A stretch of DNA of 39,106 nt from an uncultured Eggerthellaceae bacterium (lineage in GTDB: Bacteria; Actinomycetota; Coriobacteriia; Coriobacteriales; Eggerthellaceae), in assembly GCA_934668515.1 (NCBI GenBank), contig CAKUNS010000017.1:1-39106 (forward strand), in the 5' to 3' direction. The notes beneath the pieces were generated by a model, which was not told the DNA's origin, did no database searches, and saw only the letters and a list, made by a program, of their open reading frames with translations. Made by a program: the position numbers and the translations under genes. Of this stretch, positions 21,874 to 28,348 are shown piece by piece; position 1 is the first letter of the stretch, and every line of letters begins with the position of its first letter.

Positions 21874-22956
21874 ATGGCAGATCAACCTGAAGGCCAGATC
21901 ACCTACGCAAGCGCAGGCGTCGACATCGAAGAGGGCGCTCGCGCCGTCGACGCAATCAAGAAGACGGTTCATTCCACCTATCGCCCCGAGGTCATCGGCG
22001 ATATCGGCGGTTTCGGCGGCCTGTTCAGCATCGCTGCTGCTAAGGATATGGAAGAGCCGGTTCTGGTTTCTGGAACCGATGGCGTTGGCACCAAGCTGAA
22101 GGTTGCCCAGCTTTCCGGTAAGAACTCCACCGTGGGCATCGACCTGGTTGCCATGTGCGCCAACGACATCCTTGCCACGGGTGCCGAGCCGCTGTTCTTC
22201 TTGGACTATGTGGCCACGGGCAAGATCGACTCCACTTCCATGGCCGAGATCGTCGGCGGCATCGGCGAGGGTTGCCGTCAGGCTGGTTGCGCCCTTATCG
22301 GCGGCGAGATGGCCGAGCATCCGGGCGTCATGGATCCCGACGATTATGATCTTTCCGGCTTCTGCGTGGGCATCGTTGACAAGGTCAAGATGCTTGATCC
22401 TGCAAACGTTGCCGAGGGCGACGTGCTTATCGGCCTTGCTTCCAGCGGCCTTCATTCCAACGGCTACTCCCTTGCTCGCAAGGTTTGCATGGGCGACAAG
22501 AGCCTCGACGAGCTTTCCGCTCCGCTTGATCAGCTTGAGGGACAAAGCGTCATTGACGCGCTGCTTACCCCCACGCGTATGTACGTCAAGCCGGTTCGTG
22601 CCGTCATCAATCAGCTCCCCGACGCCGTGCATGCGCTTGCTCACATCACCGGCGGCGGCATCACCGAGAATCTGAACCGTGCGCTCAACGACAAGGTGGA
22701 CGCGCTGGTTGAGGTGGGCACCTGGAAGCTTCCGCCCATCGTTCGCTACGCATGCGACAAGGCAAGCCTGTCCGTCGAAGAGGCCCTGAAGACGTTCAAC
22801 ATGGGTCTGGGTCTGGTTCTTATCGTCGACCCTGCGCAGGTTGACGACGTCATGGCCGCTATCGCCGACGCAGGCGAGACGCCCATGGTCGTGGGCAAGA
22901 TCGTTCCCGGCACCGGTATCGTCCGTTACCAGAACGAGGACGCCCTGTTCGCGTAG
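21874..22956 (+). CDS. purM: Phosphoribosylformylglycinamidine cyclo-ligase (AIR synthetase)
   Basis: ATP-dependent ring closure of FGAM to AIR in purine synthesis. The 360-residue protein starts near ITYASAGVDIEEG, has FGGLFS and the signature SGTDGVGTKLKVAQ (about residues 66-79), and GLASSGLHSNGYSL and HITGGGITENLNR in the C-terminal domain. The start is ATG 21874 behind AAGGAGA; an upstream in-frame ATG at 21844 overlaps the palindrome and lacks a ribosome site. A terminator follows, so purF-purM and purN may be separate transcripts. Confidence 0.97.
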   Translation: MADQPEGQITYASAGVDIEEGARAVDAIKKTVHSTYRPEVIGDIGGFGGLFSIAAAKDMEEPVLVSGTDGVGTKLKVAQLSGKNSTVGIDLVAMCANDILATGAEPLFFLDYVATGKIDSTSMAEIVGGIGEGCRQAGCALIGGEMAEHPGVMDPDDYDLSGFCVGIVDKVKMLDPANVAEGDVLIGLASSGLHSNGYSLARKVCMGDKSLDELSAPLDQLEGQSVIDALLTPTRMYVKPVRAVINQLPDAVHALAHITGGGITENLNRALNDKVDALVEVGTWKLPPIVRYACDKASLSVEEALKTFNMGLGLVLIVDPAQVDDVMAAIADAGETPMVVGKIVPGTGIVRYQNEDALFA

Positions 22957-22971
22957 GCATGTTTCTTTGCA

Positions 22972-23010
22972 GGCCCGCTGCCGAATCGCGGCGGGCCTTT
23001 TCTTGTTTTC
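22972..23010 (+). terminator. Intrinsic terminator after purM
   Basis: GGCCCGC pairs with GCGGGCC (extended inward by GC), followed by TTTTCTTGTTTTC. It lies 16 bases after the purM stop. Confidence 0.88.
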
Positions 23011-23043
23011 GGTGCAAATTCCTAGTGGAAGGCAGGCGGTAAG

Positions 23044-23664
23044 GTGAAAGACGGCAAACTCAAAGTCGGCGTTTTGGTTTCAGGAAGCGGGACCAATCTT
23101 CAGGCCATCATCGATGCGGCAAACGAAGGTCTTCCCGTTGAGGTCGTACTGGTTGTTTCGTCGCGTCCCGATGCGTACGGAATCGAGCGTGCGAAGGCCG
23201 CAGGCATTCCCACGCTGGTTTTGAACCACGATGTTTACGCCGATCCGCAGGCCGCCGACAAGCGCATTGCCGACGCCCTTGTCGAAGCAGGCGCCCAATA
23301 CGTGGTCATGGCTGGTTACATGCGCAAGGTCACCCCGGTGCTGCTTAACGCGTTCCCCGACCGCGTGTTGAACCTGCATCCGGCTTTGCTTCCTTCGTTC
23401 AAGGGCGCTCATGCCATCGACGATGCTTGGAATGCGGGCGTGAAAGTGACGGGCGTCACTGTTCACTTGGCAAACGAGGACTATGACAAGGGCCCCATCG
23501 TTGCTCAAGAACCCGTCGCTGTGCTTGAGGATGATGATCTGGATTCCCTTGAGGCACGCATCCATCAGGTTGAACACGAGCTGTACCCGCGTGTTCTTGG
23601 CTGGATCGCCGAGGGCCGCATGAGCCTTGATGCCGACAGGCATATCCATATCGCTTTGGAGTAG
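23044..23664 (+). CDS. purN: Phosphoribosylglycinamide formyltransferase
   Basis: Transfers a formyl group from 10-formyl-THF to GAR, giving FGAR. The 206-residue protein has the substrate loop VSGSGTNLQA near the N-terminus and the catalytic trio N110, H112 (NLHPALLPSF) and D148 (EDYDKGPI); the His-to-Asp spacing of 36 equals that in E. coli PurN (H108, D144). The start is GTG 23044, with GGAAGG about ten bases upstream. The next gene starts 13 bases after its stop and is surely cotranscribed. Confidence 0.96.
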   Translation: MKDGKLKVGVLVSGSGTNLQAIIDAANEGLPVEVVLVVSSRPDAYGIERAKAAGIPTLVLNHDVYADPQAADKRIADALVEAGAQYVVMAGYMRKVTPVLLNAFPDRVLNLHPALLPSFKGAHAIDDAWNAGVKVTGVTVHLANEDYDKGPIVAQEPVAVLEDDDLDSLEARIHQVEHELYPRVLGWIAEGRMSLDADRHIHIALE

Positions 23665-23676
23665 TAGGGAAGCATC

Positions 23677-24195
23677 ATGCATAATCCCAAGGTGGAGCGG
23701 GCTCTGTTTGCGGTGACCGAGGTTCGGGAATCCGCGCGTTTTGCCGAACAACTGCAGAAGCGTTGGGGCGTTGCCGTGTCGTGCGATTCGCGGCTCGTCG
23801 ATGCGTTCGCGCAAGCGGGTGTGGAAGCGGCGGCAGTGGACCTGTCTCTTGGTGCCGAGGGCATCGTCGATGGGTTCGATATGCTGGTTGCAAACGTTCC
23901 CGATTTCGACGAGGTCGTTCTTTCGGGCGCGAACTTCCCTGCGTGCGTAAAGAGCATCGAGTTGCGTCGCATGGCACTTCTTCGCGCGGCGGCGAAGCGC
24001 TTCGATGAGATCGCCGTCGTGTGCGATTTGGACGACTGCGACGACATCTTGCAGGAGCTTGCCGACAACAAGGGCGCCACGTTGTATGAGACACGTATCC
24101 GCAATGCGCATGACGCGTTTCAAATGTCCAGCGACTACGATTACGACATCGCCGAATGGCTTGGCGCCAAGCTTGGCATTGAATCGCAGCAATAG
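23677..24195 (+). CDS. PurH-related protein: stand-alone, degenerate IMP-cyclohydrolase-like domain
   Basis: The 172-residue protein aligns by eye to the N-terminal MGS-like/IMP cyclohydrolase half of PurH. Residues 8-52 resemble the PurH start (ALISVSDKTG...). FDMLVAN (about 67-73) matches D-LV-V-NL, MALLRAAAKRFDEIAVV (about 98-114) matches TMLRAAAKN...VAVV, and the end carries the typical DAF and YD...AEWL pattern. It lacks the whole AICAR formyltransferase domain. Within the kept part the STGGT loop, the RVKTLHPKIHGG block and the NLYPF Tyr are absent or changed, though the Lys of AAAK is kept. It is probably not a normal cyclohydrolase. SD-like AGGGAAG precedes the ATG, in operon with purN. 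Confidence 0.7.
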   Translation: MHNPKVERALFAVTEVRESARFAEQLQKRWGVAVSCDSRLVDAFAQAGVEAAAVDLSLGAEGIVDGFDMLVANVPDFDEVVLSGANFPACVKSIELRRMALLRAAAKRFDEIAVVCDLDDCDDILQELADNKGATLYETRIRNAHDAFQMSSDYDYDIAEWLGAKLGIESQQ

Positions 24196-24235
24196 TTCAA
24201 GTGCGTGAGTAGGCGCTTGGTAAAATCAAGTAAAA

Positions 24236-24270
24236 GAAAGTGCCTTCGCCAGTTTGGCAAAGGCACTTTC
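24236..24270 (-). terminator. Convergent (bidirectional) terminator
   Basis: GAAAGTGCCTT/AAGGCACTTTC (11 bp, continued by GCC/GGC past one mismatch) lies between converging genes. On the reverse strand it is followed by TTTTACTTGATTTT. On the forward strand the tail is weak (CGTGTCT), so it mainly serves the reverse gene. Confidence 0.85.
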
Positions 24271-24306
24271 GTGTCTATGGGGTAGAGATCTGCTTGGGTG
24301 TGGGTT

Positions 24307-24786
24307 TTACAAGTACGCGAGATAACCCAGGTAGTTCTCGTATGCCTGGGCGCTGGCGGGAACCTTGAAGGTGACATCTTGCCCGTAGGCCTTCACGCCG
24401 ATGTAGCTGGGGTCGCTGTACGTGGTGATGGTGGCGTTTGTGCCGTTGGCGTTCACGTCGTACGAACCGGTTGCGGTGGCGCCTTGCGGGGAAGAAACCG
24501 CCGTCCAGTTGTTCACGTCAAGGTTCGAGATCCCGGCTTGCACTTGATCGGCGGGAATGCCGGTTGCTTGCGAGATCTTGCTTACGTTGTTCTGAAGCGT
24601 GTCGTTGACCTTCGACTTCACGCCGCTGGCGTCGATTGACGCATTGAGCGCAGTGGTTTTCGCTGCATCGAAGGGGTTTCCGATCTTGCCGGTTGAGCTG
24701 AGGGTTCCGGTGAAGAAGCAGATGGACCCGATGATGACGAGAGCGACGATGGCGCCTGTGATGGTTTTTGCAATTGATTTCAACAT
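24307..24786 (-). CDS. Membrane-anchored small secreted protein, unknown function
   Basis: A 159-residue protein with a short basic N-terminus (MLKSIAK) and a hydrophobic segment (about 8-28, including IVALVIIGSICFF), followed by a Ser/Thr/Asn/Ala-rich extracytoplasmic domain. The hydrophobic segment is more like an uncleaved anchor than a lipoprotein signal, as no lipobox is visible. The middle (about 50-80) looks helical; the C-terminal part reads as beta-rich with TGSYDVNANGTNATITT. ATG 24786 is preceded only by a weak CAGGG; an upstream in-frame start at 24831 is possible. I do not recognise the family. Confidence 0.65.
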   Translation of the reverse strand: MLKSIAKTITGAIVALVIIGSICFFTGTLSSTGKIGNPFDAAKTTALNASIDASGVKSKVNDTLQNNVSKISQATGIPADQVQAGISNLDVNNWTAVSSPQGATATGSYDVNANGTNATITTYSDPSYIGVKAYGQDVTFKVPASAQAYENYLGYLAYL

Positions 24787-24826
24787 GCCCTGCAGTATGA
24801 CTGACGGTTGTGAAGTCGCTGTGCCG

Positions 24827-24854
24827 ATCACAACCTCACCACCTGAGTTGCCAA
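24827..24854 (-). promoter_or_regulatory. Possible promoter of the reverse-strand membrane protein gene
   Basis: On the reverse strand TTGGCA and TGTGAT are separated by 16 bp, about 40 bases before the start codon. The -10 is weak. Confidence 0.35.
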
Positions 24855-24943
24855 AACGTTGCTTTGAAGCCGTTTCGAATGCGATCTTATGGCGATTCGT
24901 CGCGAAGTGATGGAAATAGAAGTCTTCAACTTAAAATAGATGC

Positions 24944-24971
24944 TTGCGCTCGACTGAATCTGTGTTAGTAT
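24944..24971 (+). promoter_or_regulatory. Putative tRNA-Pro promoter
   Basis: TTGCGC (24944-24949) and TAGTAT (24966-24971), spacer 16 bp, lie about 24 bases upstream of the mature tRNA end. Confidence 0.5.
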
Positions 24972-24994
24972 ATTTCCCGCTGTGAGAGCAGCAT

Positions 24995-25071
24995 CGGGTT
25001 GTGGCTCAGCTTGGTAGAGCGCTGCGTTCGGGACGCAGAGGTCGCTGGTTCAAATCCAGTCAACCCGACCA
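24995..25071 (+). tRNA. tRNA-Pro (anticodon CGG), phage integration target
   Basis: A complete cloverleaf can be drawn: acceptor CGGGTTG/CAACCCG, D-stem GCTC/GAGC, anticodon stem CTGCG/CGCAG with loop TTCGGGA and anticodon CGG (25029-25031), and T-arm GCTGG-TTCAAAT-CCAGT. The discriminator is A and CCA is encoded (25069-25071). It decodes CCG proline codons. A reverse-strand integrase begins 21 bases beyond the 3' end, so this gene is the likely attachment site, with its 3' half restored by phage sequence. Confidence 0.97.
25044..25071 (+). other. Inferred left attachment site (attL) in the tRNA 3' end
   Basis: The T-arm and acceptor 3' strand of tRNA-Pro abut the integrase gene. Tyrosine integrases of this kind commonly use the 3' end of a tRNA as the core. 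The matching attR is not present in the window, so the core length cannot be measured. Confidence 0.4.
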
Positions 25072-25082
25072 TCGAAACTGCA

Positions 25083-25112
25083 GGTCAGAGGCTTAAGCTT
25101 CTGACCTTTTTT
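25083..25112 (+). terminator. Terminator of tRNA-Pro, overlapping the integrase stop codon
   Basis: GGTCAGA/TCTGACC with an inner GCTTAAGC palindrome forms a near-perfect 24-base inverted repeat followed by TTTTTT on the forward strand. The integrase TAA (reverse, 25093-25095) sits in the middle of the hairpin. The structure therefore ends tRNA transcription with DNA that belongs to the phage integrase gene. Confidence 0.88.
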
Positions 25113-26265
25113 CGTTTTGGCACTTTTCTGGCACTTTCAACCACGCCTCGTGCACGGCCTTGCTCATCTTCCCAAGGTCTTTATGGACGTAAACCCGTGC
25201 GGGTTCGAGGCTCGACCACCCCGCGTACTGCTGCAAATCGAACGGGGGCATGTACCGCGCCATCTTGGAAATGTTAGAGTGGCGCAACTGGTGCAGCGTG
25301 ATGCCCTCGCAGCCGAGCGAAGCGCTCACCCCGATGTGCTGGGCGTCGCCAGACCACCACCTTTGGAGCAGCTGCGGGCGCAGAGTGCCGCCCTGTGTGT
25401 TGCATGCGAGTGTTGGAGCCGTCCCGTAGCCTTTGGACTCGCGGACGCGCCGCCACCGCTTCACTTGGGATTCCAGCCTTGGCGGCATGGGGAGGTAGCG
25501 CACGCCCGCCTTCGATTTGGGCTCGCCGATGGTGCCGCTCCGCTCTTTCACCGCCAGATGGACGTGGGCGATGCCGTCGCTCACGTCGGAGTCCATGAGG
25601 GCGCAGGCTTCCCCGCGGCGCAGACCCAACTGGACTATCAGCATGACCGCCATGACGCGCCCGTCCATAGGCATCGCGTCGAGCCTGTCCAACAGGTCGT
25701 CCATCTGCTCTGGTGCCAGGTGCTCCTTCTCCTTCGTGTCCAGCTTCGGCGGCTCCACGAACTCCATGGGGTCGCGCGATATGCGCCCGTCTCGGTAGGC
25801 TTGCCGCGTGATCGTGCGAAGGCAGCTGTGAATCTTGGACAGGGAGGTGCCAGAGAGCCTGTCCACACGCTCCGCGTTGTCGCGGACCCAGATCAGGGAC
25901 TCCCTGCAGGTGTCCGCGTCCAGATCGTCCATGCGGACGGGCGCGATGGGGGAGCGCAGCAGCGCGTTGATGCACCGCCTGTCGTTCGCGCACGTGCCAG
26001 GGGCGTAGCGTCCCGACGCTTCCCGCCACGAGCGCCAGTTCTCGGCGTAGGACGCGAACGTCTCGGCGTTGAGCACCGTTGACGCCACGTCGTTCGCGAA
26101 GGCCTTCAGCTCGCGCTCGGCGTCGGAGTAGGTGCCCTTGAAGCGCCGGCTCCTGCGCCCCTCCTCCGTGGAGACGAACAGCCGCCAGTCGCGGCAGCGC
26201 CCCTTCGGCTTGGTCTTGTCCACCTGCTGGACGAAAGAACCCGTCACCTTCATGGTATGATGCAC
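25093..26265 (-). CDS. int: Phage tyrosine integrase
   Basis: Site-specific recombinase for insertion and excision. The 390-residue protein has an N-terminal arm-binding region, a SAM-like core-binding domain (about 65-165) and a C-terminal catalytic domain. Catalytic residues are R216 (LGLRRGEA), K252 region (PKSKAGVR), H325 and R328 (LHQLRHSN), W350 in place of the second His (AGWSS) and nucleophile Y359 (ARVYVH). The annotated start is GTG 26265, with AAGGAAGG a few bases before; ATG at 26253 is also possible. It lies directly beside the tRNA-Pro target. Confidence 0.95.
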   Translation of the reverse strand: MHHTMKVTGSFVQQVDKTKPKGRCRDWRLFVSTEEGRRSRRFKGTYSDAERELKAFANDVASTVLNAETFASYAENWRSWREASGRYAPGTCANDRRCINALLRSPIAPVRMDDLDADTCRESLIWVRDNAERVDRLSGTSLSKIHSCLRTITRQAYRDGRISRDPMEFVEPPKLDTKEKEHLAPEQMDDLLDRLDAMPMDGRVMAVMLIVQLGLRRGEACALMDSDVSDGIAHVHLAVKERSGTIGEPKSKAGVRYLPMPPRLESQVKRWRRVRESKGYGTAPTLACNTQGGTLRPQLLQRWWSGDAQHIGVSASLGCEGITLHQLRHSNISKMARYMPPFDLQQYAGWSSLEPARVYVHKDLGKMSKAVHEAWLKVPEKCQNEKRSEA

Positions 26266-26291
26266 CTGTCCTTCCTTGTGTGGGAGGTCCA

Positions 26292-26338
26292 GCGCCCCGA
26301 CTCTGCCGCCAAGCCGTTCGGGGCGCGTTTTCTTTTGT
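26292..26338 (+). terminator. Forward-directed terminator between two reverse-strand genes
   Basis: GCGCCCCGA/TCGGGGCGC forms a perfect 9-bp stem with a 17-base loop followed by CGTTTTCTTTTGTT on the forward strand. Both neighbouring genes (integrase, repressor) are on the reverse strand, so it would stop forward transcripts that pass antisense through integrase before they reach the repressor. Confidence 0.7.
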
Positions 26339-26358
26339 TAAGAAAGTGGTTGGACTGT

Positions 26359-27018
26359 CTAGAACCGCCAATCGGTCGGCAGCACGTAGTACACGACCCT
26401 GCCTATCACCGTTATCGTCTGCGTTCCTGGCTCGTTGTAGTTGTAAGTCCGCGTCTGATATGTCGGGTCGTTCGAATCGGGCACCAGCTCGAACCCGTTG
26501 TTGAGCTTGCGGACGCGCTTGATCGTGGCATCGTAGCCGTTCACGCACACCGCGTACGGGTCGCCGTCGTGGCTCACGTCGTCGCATGGGTCGATCAGCG
26601 CGAAACACCCGTTCGGCAGGACCCTGTCCATGGAATCGCCCTCAACCTTGAGCAGGAACGAGTCGGGGTACCGCTCGTGCATCTTCGCGGGGACGGGCTG
26701 CGTGTCCTCCACTTCGACCATCTCTATGGGCGTTCCAGCTGCTATAGCGCCGTAGAGCGGCACTTCCACCATAGCCGTGGACTTAGTTGCGCTCTTCAGC
26801 TTAAGGCACGTGTAATCGTCGCCTAGCTTCGCCGTGTCCCAATCAATGTTCAGGGCACGATAAATCTTGTCGGAAAGCTCCGTCCTCGTGTTGGCTATGC
26901 CCCTGTCCAGAGAACTGTATATAGAGCTGGCGGGCAGCCCTAGCTCTTTGGCGAATTTCGGCACTGAGCCGTATTTCTCTTTGATCAATTCGCGTATCGC
27001 GGATTCGATGTTTCCCAT
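26359..27018 (-). CDS. CI/LexA-type phage repressor (HTH plus S24 peptidase)
   Basis: Keeps the prophage silent by binding operators and is inactivated by RecA-stimulated self-cleavage. The 219-residue protein has an N-terminal helix-turn-helix (about 18-45, SVPKFAKELGLPASSIYSSL) and a C-terminal S24 domain. Ser129 (VEGDSMD) and Lys167 (ATIKRV) form the dyad, and AAGTP near residues 93-97 offers the usual Ala-Gly cleavage bond (A94-G95). A purine-rich GAGGAGGAG ribosome site precedes the ATG. It is divergent from the Cro-like gene, across an operator region. Confidence 0.95.
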   Translation of the reverse strand: MGNIESAIRELIKEKYGSVPKFAKELGLPASSIYSSLDRGIANTRTELSDKIYRALNIDWDTAKLGDDYTCLKLKSATKSTAMVEVPLYGAIAAGTPIEMVEVEDTQPVPAKMHERYPDSFLLKVEGDSMDRVLPNGCFALIDPCDDVSHDGDPYAVCVNGYDATIKRVRKLNNGFELVPDSNDPTYQTRTYNYNEPGTQTITVIGRVVYYVLPTDWRF

Positions 27019-27035
27019 GATCTCCTCCTCTGATC

Positions 27036-27139
27036 TTTCGTAACCGATTTTACGAAAATCTCGATATCTCGTAAATATGTGGTTGCCAACTTACGAAAGC
27101 TCGTATATAGTTCTTACTGTTAGTTACGAAGATTCGTAA
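27036..27139. promoter_or_regulatory. Immunity operators and divergent promoters
   Basis: Half-sites TTACGAA or TTCGTAA occur at 27037-27043, 27050-27056, 27068-27074 (CTCGTAA), 27091-27097, 27100-27106 (CTCGTAT), 27124-27130 and 27133-27139. The clearest full operator is TTACGAA-GA-TTCGTAA (27124-27139); a second is 27091-27106. A rightward promoter TTGCCA (27083-27088), 17 bp, TATAGT (27106-27111) has an operator filling its spacer. A leftward promoter TTGGCA (reverse of 27084-27089), 17 bp, TATCGA (reverse of 27061-27066) serves the repressor. The two -35 boxes overlap in TTGCCAA. Repressor and Cro are the expected ligands. Confidence 0.82.
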
Positions 27140-27149
27140 AGGAGGGATG

Positions 27150-27344
27150 ATGACTTACCAGAACATGAAAGCGGAACTGAAGCGCGTCGGGGCTACATAC
27201 GACGACGTGAGCGAAATGCTTGGCATGTCCATGGGCAACTTCTCCATGAAGATCAACGGCAAGGTGCCAATGACGGTGGAAGAAGCGAAGGCGGTTCAGA
27301 AGGAGTTCTGCAAGGACGCGACTCTGGACTACCTCTTGAAGTAG
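27150..27344 (+). CDS. Cro-like small DNA-binding protein
   Basis: A 64-residue protein with a compact helix-turn-helix (ATYDDVSEMLGMSMGNFSMKI, split about residues 15-35) and a C-terminal acidic/helical part. It is the first rightward gene opposite the CI-type repressor, so a Cro role (shutting off the lysogenic promoter) is inferred. ATG 27150 is preferred over ATG 27147 because GGAGG (27141-27145) is too close to the earlier codon. The upstream operator reaches to nine bases before the start, so bound protein would also hide the ribosome site DNA. Confidence 0.8.
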   Translation: MTYQNMKAELKRVGATYDDVSEMLGMSMGNFSMKINGKVPMTVEEAKAVQKEFCKDATLDYLLK

Positions 27345-27358
27345 GGGGGGCGACACCA

Positions 27359-27503
27359 ATGGACCTTATAGCAACGGTCCGCGAGGCGGCAAAAGCCCTC
27401 TACCAGACGGACAGCCCCACCAAGTCGCAGGTTTGTGAAGGACGGCGACCGCTGGCTGATCAACCTCTCGCGGGAGTTCCCCGAGCTGTTCGGGGAGAAG
27501 TAA
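27359..27503 (+). pseudogene. Small early ORF broken by a frameshift
   Basis: ATG 27359 behind a GGGGGG ribosome site opens MDLIATVREAAKALYQTDSP, continuing to about 27429. The sensible continuation is in the next frame: RFVKDGDRWLINLSREFPEL, ending at TAA 27501. Together they make a protein of about 47 residues that looks like a small phage DNA-binding or accessory protein. The zero frame runs on into unlike, Arg-rich sequence to about 27526. This is either a recent frameshift, a sequencing error, or a recoded gene; no slippery heptamer is obvious at the junction (GCAGGTTTG). Confidence 0.55.
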
Positions 27504-27524
27504 GGCGCAAAGCGCATGAACATT

Positions 27525-27663
27525 GACAACCGGATAGGAGCACGCGGGGGAACCTTTGATTGACTCCATTTCTGCATCAACCTGCTTCGTCATCTGGTTG
27601 CCCATTGACCCCTCATTTTCAAACAGCCTGTTCAGCTGTCCCGCGTGTTCCCGTCCGGTTGTC
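27525..27663. repeat. 24-bp inverted repeat flanking a 91-bp segment
   Basis: Arm 27525-27548 (GACAACCGGA...CACGCGGG) and the reverse complement of 27640-27663 match at 21 of 24 positions. The interval 27549-27639 has no convincing gene on either strand, nor does the wider gap 27504-27686. Transcribed, it would form a long hairpin; as DNA it resembles the arms of an invertible segment or of a small inserted element. Confidence 0.75.
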
Positions 27664-27686
27664 GCAACGAGAAGAAAGGAAAGGAA

Positions 27687-27893
27687 ATGCAGCTGGAAAA
27701 AGCGAATGCCCGCGGCGGCAACCACGGGCATCGAAACTCTGACGGTCCTCAACGTCAGGCTGATTATAACCCATACGAGCACATCACGCCAAAGGAGAAG
27801 CTGATGTTCTGGGCGATGGTCTACGGCTGGGTGCTCCTGATGGCGGCGCTCGACTGGAGCAACAACGGGTTCCGCATGCCGGGGGCGTGGTGA
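27687..27893 (+). CDS. Small phage membrane protein
   Basis: A 68-residue protein with a hydrophilic Asn/Gly/His/Arg-rich N-terminal half and one hydrophobic segment (about 40-57, LMFWAMVYGWVLLMAALDW) near the C-terminus. AAGGAAAGGAA precedes the ATG. Its stop overlaps the possible GTG starts of the RusA gene. The position in the early operon suggests an accessory role (superinfection exclusion or host interaction are possibilities), but nothing specific is shown. Confidence 0.65.
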   Translation: MQLEKANARGGNHGHRNSDGPQRQADYNPYEHITPKEKLMFWAMVYGWVLLMAALDWSNNGFRMPGAW

Positions 27894-27895
27894 CG

Positions 27896-28348
27896 ATGGG
27901 CTGGGAGCTTGAGAAGACGGGCGAGGCCACGATCTTCCTGCATCTCGAGAAGATCGTTGGCAAGCAGCGACCCCGAATGACCAAGGGCGGCCACGTCTAC
28001 ACCCCAAAGGAGACGGAGGACGCCGAACGGCTTATCAGGGGCGAATGGCTCAAGCAGCACGGCACCAAGCATGCGGGCCACGACGGACCCGTTTACCTGG
28101 ACGTTACGACCCGCAGGGAGCTGGCGAAGTCGAACCCCAAGCGGAACGCAGGCAAGTCCGACACGGGCAAGCCCGACGCCGACAATGTCTTGAAGCTGGT
28201 GTGCGACGCGCTCAACGGCATCGCCTACCAGGACGACAAGCAGATCGTGTGCTCGAACGTGCTGAAGCTTCCGAGGCTCCCCCACGGCGAGGGCAACCGG
28301 ATGATGGTGACGGTGCAGTACTACGAGGATCGTTGGGAGGACGATTGA
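27896..28348 (+). CDS. rusA: RusA-family Holliday junction resolvase
   Basis: Endonuclease that resolves four-way junctions in phage recombination. The 150-residue protein has the RusA core KPDADNVLKLVCDALNGIAY with acidic residues D94, D96 and, further on, D113/D114 (YQDDKQI), corresponding to the metal-binding Asp set of E. coli RusA. ATG 27896 is used; GTG 27887 and 27890 are in frame and possible, since GGGGG lies just before. The stop overlaps the next start (TGATG). Confidence 0.92.
   Translation: MGWELEKTGEATIFLHLEKIVGKQRPRMTKGGHVYTPKETEDAERLIRGEWLKQHGTKHAGHDGPVYLDVTTRRELAKSNPKRNAGKSDTGKPDADNVLKLVCDALNGIAYQDDKQIVCSNVLKLPRLPHGEGNRMMVTVQYYEDRWEDD

Noticed and set aside
19095..21875. A 926-codon reverse-strand frame opposite sortase and purF
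   Set aside because: Shadow of two certain genes, with composition typical of an antisense frame and no recognisable domain.
27366..28007. Reverse-strand frame crossing the inverted repeat
   Set aside because: Its middle reads almost sensibly (QLNRLFENEG...), but it lacks a ribosome site, runs through two forward genes, and its start lies in rusA.
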